Part shown: positions 30,732 through 34,776 of the stretch, one piece after another | Layout: each line of letters begins with the position of its first letter | Numbering within the stretch: position 1 is the stretch's first letter | Source of the DNA: Mollicutes bacterium | GTDB taxonomy: Bacteria; Bacillota_I; Bacilli_A; Izemoplasmatales; Izemoplasmataceae | DNA length: 34,776 bases | Direction of reading: 5' to 3' | NCBI GenBank assembly: GCA_003557505.1 | Contig: PWOH01000113.1 | Span: 1 to 34,776, forward strand | The notes under the pieces: model-generated | The model's input: the letters and a program-made list of their open reading frames with translations, nothing else | Told to the model about the DNA's origin: nothing | The model's database searches: none | Made by a program: the position numbers and the translations under genes

Positions 30732-33260
30732 ATGGCTAAATATCCAGAATCATTAATCAAATCAATCAACCACGACATTGCTGAACGTTTCACTCACCTT
30801 TATCCTATCACAAATGACATGGAAAAGTCATTTGATGGTGTATCAAGATTAGTAATGCTCGATCGATATACACAAAAAGACTTAAACCTCACCACATTAA
30901 AGAAAGGCGACTTGGTCATCACCATTGTTCGAGACGACCCAAAGTTTCCTGCACGTGGCGTAGGAATTGTAGAATCAATCAATGGAGAAGAATTGACCAT
31001 AAAAGTTGAACCCGACTACCTGGCAAGTACAGAAGATGCCGATGAAAATGGTTGCATTGTTCGAAGACTGCGTCAAGTTGATAAACCACTTGAACTTTAT
31101 TTCGAGCAAATCGCAAAAAGGCTAGCGAATCATCTTGGCGAAGATGAATCCCAAGCGATCAAAGACAAATTTTATGAAGAAGTTTCCTCATTGAACCTTG
31201 TGCCTGCAGGAAGAGTCCTTTTTGGGGCTGGTTCTCAAACAGAGGTAACATTCTTCAACTGTTTCGTAATGCCTTTTATCCACGACTCACGTGGCGGGAT
31301 TTCTGAGCACCGTAAACAAGTGATGGAAATCATGTCCAGAGGCGGAGGGGTTGGGACCAACGGCTCAACATTACGCCCAAAAAATGCTTTAGCCAAAGGG
31401 GTTAACGGAAAATCAAGCGGATCAGTTTCTTGGTTAAATGATCTCTCGCAGTTAACGCACCTTGTTGAACAAGGTGGTTCACGACGCGGTGCGCAAATGA
31501 TCATGCTCGCTGATTGGCATCCTGATATTATTGATTTCATCGTTTCTAAGATGCAAAACCCAATGATTCTTCAGTTTTTAACTGAAACCATTGAAGATCC
31601 TCGCATCAAAAAAGCCGCTCAGGATAAATTAAAATTTGTTCCGCTTAATGATGAAGAAGTCGAAATTAATGAATATATTTTAGAACAAGCCAAAAAAGAC
31701 GAGTCACAGTTTTCTAAGAAAATTGTCGATAAGGCCTGGGAACGTTTAAATAAAGGTGGACATTATGAAGTTAACGATCCTGAGTTCTTAAGTGGCGCGA
31801 ACATTTCTGTGGCCATCACGAAAGAGTTCATGGAAGCTGTTGAAAATGACGATGTCTATGACCTTCGTTTCCCTGATGTAGACAGCTACACCGGTGACGA
31901 CAAAGAAGCCTATGATAAAAAGTGGGGCGAGATCGGTGATGTAAGAACTTGGGAAGAGATGGGGTACGCGGTTAAAACCCATTATACCCTTAAGGCCAAG
32001 GACTTATGGAACCTGATTAACATTTGTGCAACCTACTCTGCAGAACCTGGTATCTTCTTTATCGATAACGCCAACGCAGAAACGAACGCCGTTGCCTATG
32101 ATAATAAAGTTGTTTGTACCAACCCATGTGGTGAACAACCCTTAGCACCTTATTCAGTTTGTAACCTAGCCGCGCTTAACCTTGCGAACATGGTCGACCA
32201 TGAAGCCAAAGACGTTGATTGGGACAAACTCGCAAATACCATTCAAACCGCAGTCAGACTGCAAGATAATGTCATTGATAAAACCCATTATTTCCTTGAT
32301 GAAAACGAAGCCCAAGCCCTTGGTGAAAGAAGAATCGGTCTGGGTGTTATGGGACTACATGACCTCCTAATTTGGTGTAATCGCCGTTACGGAGCCAAAG
32401 ACGGACTACAATATATTGATAAATTATTCAAGTTCATCGCAACGACTGCCTATGAAACCAGTATTGAACTGGCTAAAGAAAAAGGGCCGTATCCATTCTT
32501 AAAAACACAAGAAAACCGGGAAAAAATGGTCGCAAGTGGCTATATGCAAAAACTACCAGAACACATTCGCCAAGGTGTCTTGGATCACGGTATCAGAAAC
32601 TCACATCTATTGACTATCGCACCAACCGGATCAACAGGAACGATGGTCGGTGTCTCAACAGGCTTAGAACCATACTTTGCGTTTAGTTACTTTAGAAGTG
32701 GACGTCTCGGTAAATTCATCGAAGTCAACGCACCGATTGTTGAAAGCTATCTTGAACAATATCCTGGCTACACCAAAGAAACCTTACCTGATACTTTCGT
32801 CAGTGCCATGGAACTCTCTCCAGAAGCGCATGTGGATGTGCAAACTACCATTCAGAAATGGGTAGACTCATCGATCTCCAAAACGGTTAACGCCCCAGAA
32901 GGCTATACAGTAGAAGAAGTTGAACAAGTCTACAGACGTCTATATGCTGGGAACGCCAAAGGTGGAACAGTTTATGTGGATGGTTCACGCGATGCACAGG
33001 TCTTAAGTTTAAGCAAAGACGATAAGAAATCTAAGCCAACTCAAGTTGAAATTAAAGACTTCGGCCTAAATGTCGAAGAGAAAAAAGAGAAAAAGAAAAA
33101 AGAAACAGACGATAAAAACCTTCGTAGTGACAGACAAGATAGAAACATCGGGGTTGAAGCCGGTGATATTTGTCCAATCTGTTTAGAAGGAACCGTAGAA
33201 AATCTTGGGGGTTGCCATACTTGTACAAACTGTAACGCCCAGCTCAAATGTGGATTATAA
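30732..33260 (+). CDS. nrdJ: Adenosylcobalamin-dependent (class II) ribonucleoside-diphosphate reductase
   Basis: FFNCFVMP, RGGGVGTNGSTLRP, CTNPCGEQPLAPYSVCNLAALNL (NxCxE), IAPTGSTGTMVGVSTGLEPYFA, C-terminal CPIC...CHTCTNC; no NrdF-like partner in the window. Confidence 0.9.
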   Translation: MAKYPESLIKSINHDIAERFTHLYPITNDMEKSFDGVSRLVMLDRYTQKDLNLTTLKKGDLVITIVRDDPKFPARGVGIVESINGEELTIKVEPDYLASTEDADENGCIVRRLRQVDKPLELYFEQIAKRLANHLGEDESQAIKDKFYEEVSSLNLVPAGRVLFGAGSQTEVTFFNCFVMPFIHDSRGGISEHRKQVMEIMSRGGGVGTNGSTLRPKNALAKGVNGKSSGSVSWLNDLSQLTHLVEQGGSRRGAQMIMLADWHPDIIDFIVSKMQNPMILQFLTETIEDPRIKKAAQDKLKFVPLNDEEVEINEYILEQAKKDESQFSKKIVDKAWERLNKGGHYEVNDPEFLSGANISVAITKEFMEAVENDDVYDLRFPDVDSYTGDDKEAYDKKWGEIGDVRTWEEMGYAVKTHYTLKAKDLWNLINICATYSAEPGIFFIDNANAETNAVAYDNKVVCTNPCGEQPLAPYSVCNLAALNLANMVDHEAKDVDWDKLANTIQTAVRLQDNVIDKTHYFLDENEAQALGERRIGLGVMGLHDLLIWCNRRYGAKDGLQYIDKLFKFIATTAYETSIELAKEKGPYPFLKTQENREKMVASGYMQKLPEHIRQGVLDHGIRNSHLLTIAPTGSTGTMVGVSTGLEPYFAFSYFRSGRLGKFIEVNAPIVESYLEQYPGYTKETLPDTFVSAMELSPEAHVDVQTTIQKWVDSSISKTVNAPEGYTVEEVEQVYRRLYAGNAKGGTVYVDGSRDAQVLSLSKDDKKSKPTQVEIKDFGLNVEEKKEKKKKETDDKNLRSDRQDRNIGVEAGDICPICLEGTVENLGGCHTCTNCNAQLKCGL

Positions 33261-33263
33261 ACC

Positions 33264-33294
33264 GAAGAGGTGCCTATGTGGCGCCTCTTTTTTA
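33264..33294 (+). terminator. Intrinsic terminator after nrdJ
   Basis: Stem GAGGTGCC (33267-33274)/GGCGCCTC (33280-33287) with T6 tract. Confidence 0.85.
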
Positions 33295-33367
33295 GTTTAA
33301 AGGAAACGCTAAACATGTTAAAATACAAGTGATCTCATCATGTCTAAAATACAATGGAGGCATACGC

Positions 33368-34609
33368 ATGAAAAAAGCAGTAAGTGTTGGGTTAGATCAT
33401 TTTAAAAAAGGCATGCTTTCTTACTATATGGATGAACTGGAGAATTTAGCATCATCTTTAAACATCGACGTCGTTAAACGTTTCACTCAATCCAGTGAAC
33501 AGCGAACCCCTGCCTACAAAATTGGTAAAGGGAAATTAGAAGAAATTCGTGAATTTGTCCAATATAACGAGATTGATTATGTCATTTTCAATGAAGAGTT
33601 AACCAACTCACAAATTAGAAACATAGAAGAAATACTTGATTTACCCGTAATTGATCGAACACTGCTTATTTTAGATATCTTTGCGAAACGCGCAAAAACA
33701 AAAGAAGCGATGCTGCAGGTGGAAATTGCCCAACTTAAATATCTTAAGCCCAGACTTTCAGCCATGCGTTCATCTTTTGAACAACAACAAGGTGGCATTG
33801 GACAAAAAGGTCCCGGGGAAAAAATGTTAGAACTCGACCGACGAAAAATCGAGCGTGATATCCGCAAACTAGAAGCGCAATTAAAAAACATTGTAAGAAC
33901 CAGACAAACCAATCGGTTAAAACGAAAGTTCGGTCCCATTAAAAATGTTGCGATTGTGGGGTATACTAACGCTGGGAAAAGTACGCTCATGAATACCCTC
34001 CTCAATCATTCCACCAAAGAACCCAATCAAGACCATTTAGTCGAAGATAGATTGTTTGCGACCTTGGAAACTTCAACACGGCGTGTACAGTTTAAAGACA
34101 AAAAGGCATTCACCCTTACTGATACCATCGGTTTTATCGCACAGCTCCCTCACGAACTAGTCGATTCGTTTAAGGCAACCCTTGAAGAAATCAAAGAAGC
34201 GGACTTATTGATTCATGTAATCGATTTTTCTCACCCTTATTATCTCGATCAAATACACACCACTCAAAAAGTCCTCTCCGAGCTTGGCGCTGATGAGATG
34301 GAAACCTTATACCTCTTTAACAAAATCGACCTTACAAGTGATATTTTACCGCATTCATACAAACCCGCTGTAAAAGTTTCCCTAAAGGATGGCACCAATA
34401 TCAAGCATCTTATCGATGAAATTCACAAAACTTTATTTAAAGATGATACAACAGTGATTTACCGTATCCCACAAGACCGTGGGGATATCATCAATGATTT
34501 AAACACCTACGCTGAGATTCTCACGACACACTATGAAAATGACTCAGTGATCATCAAAGCCAAAGTCGATATGGTCATTAAAGGGCAATTAAAACACTAT
34601 GAAGCATAA
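33368..34609 (+). CDS. hflX: GTPase HflX
   Basis: GPGEKMLELDRRKIERDIRKLEAQL, Walker A GYTNAGKSTLMNTL, DTIGFIAQLPHELVDSFKATLEE. ATG 33368 with RBS GGAGG preferred over 33329. Confidence 0.96.
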   Translation: MKKAVSVGLDHFKKGMLSYYMDELENLASSLNIDVVKRFTQSSEQRTPAYKIGKGKLEEIREFVQYNEIDYVIFNEELTNSQIRNIEEILDLPVIDRTLLILDIFAKRAKTKEAMLQVEIAQLKYLKPRLSAMRSSFEQQQGGIGQKGPGEKMLELDRRKIERDIRKLEAQLKNIVRTRQTNRLKRKFGPIKNVAIVGYTNAGKSTLMNTLLNHSTKEPNQDHLVEDRLFATLETSTRRVQFKDKKAFTLTDTIGFIAQLPHELVDSFKATLEEIKEADLLIHVIDFSHPYYLDQIHTTQKVLSELGADEMETLYLFNKIDLTSDILPHSYKPAVKVSLKDGTNIKHLIDEIHKTLFKDDTTVIYRIPQDRGDIINDLNTYAEILTTHYENDSVIIKAKVDMVIKGQLKHYEA

Positions 34610-34610
34610 A

Positions 34611-34651
34611 AAATAAGGATATCCCAACATAAGAAGGGATATCCTTTTTTC
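34611..34651. terminator. Terminator after hflX, probably bidirectional
   Basis: 11-bp perfect stem AAGGATATCCC (34615-34625)/GGGATATCCTT (34636-34646), T-tract on plus and A-rich left flank; convergent genes. Confidence 0.85.
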
Positions 34652-34668
34652 CGGCATTAATATATTAA

Positions 34669-34776
34669 TTATTCTAGTTCAAAGCTTGTGCTTGCTTGCG
34701 CTGATTCGTCATCTAAGCGCGCATCGGCAGTTACACTGTATACACCTGCTGTGCTTTGACGACGCAAACGATAGCG
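34669..34776 (-). CDS. C-terminal fragment of an unidentified protein, possibly a secreted beta-sandwich protein
   Basis: Open minus frame RYRLRRQSTAGVYSVTADARLDDESAQASTSFELE* running off the window edge, convergent with hflX and separated by a terminator. Confidence 0.5.
   Translation of the reverse strand, partial: RYRLRRQSTAGVYSVTADARLDDESAQASTSFELE

Noticed and set aside
33041-33328. Minus-strand 95-aa ORF opposite the RNR C-terminus
   Set aside because: Poly-S/F composition mirrors the lysine-rich linker on the coding strand; spans the RNR terminator; spurious.

Overview
This window is mostly ordinary chromosomal housekeeping DNA from a low-GC Firmicutes/Tenericutes-like bacterium. TGA is used as a normal stop (e.g. 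whiA, folate cycloligase), which argues against genetic code 4. Nearly everything from ~30.5 kb down to 1 lies on the minus strand, in long operons with 4-40 nt gene overlaps. Order along the minus strand: cdaA, PAS/degenerate-GGDEF protein, 5-FTHF cycloligase, ispD, ispF, yutD-like, nifU-like, pgpA-like, S1 protein, pgi, tsaE-tsaB-rimI-tsaD, a 600-aa membrane-anchored orphan, glnS, csp, pcrA-ligA-uvrA-(4TM protein)-hprK-lgt-trxB, two membrane proteins, whiA-acpS, two thioredoxin-like lipoproteins, and tex (truncated by the window edge). Plus-strand genes are a diacylglycerol-kinase-like lipid kinase, an adenosylcobalamin-type ribonucleotide reductase and hflX. The C-terminus of another minus-strand gene enters at the right edge. 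I see no CRISPR array, tRNA/rRNA, prophage or intact mobile element, and no convincing new defence or mobile system. The best candidates for novelty are: (i) tandem lipoproteins built from three thioredoxin-like repeats with progressive loss of the CxxC site; (ii) a TM-PAS-degenerate-GGDEF protein next to the c-di-AMP synthase gene; (iii) a membrane protein resembling the mitochondrial/peroxisomal Mpv17/PMP22 family; (iv) the acidic 600-aa exported orphan, possibly with a promoter inside the preceding terminator hairpin. All family calls come from reading motifs by eye; no database search was run.
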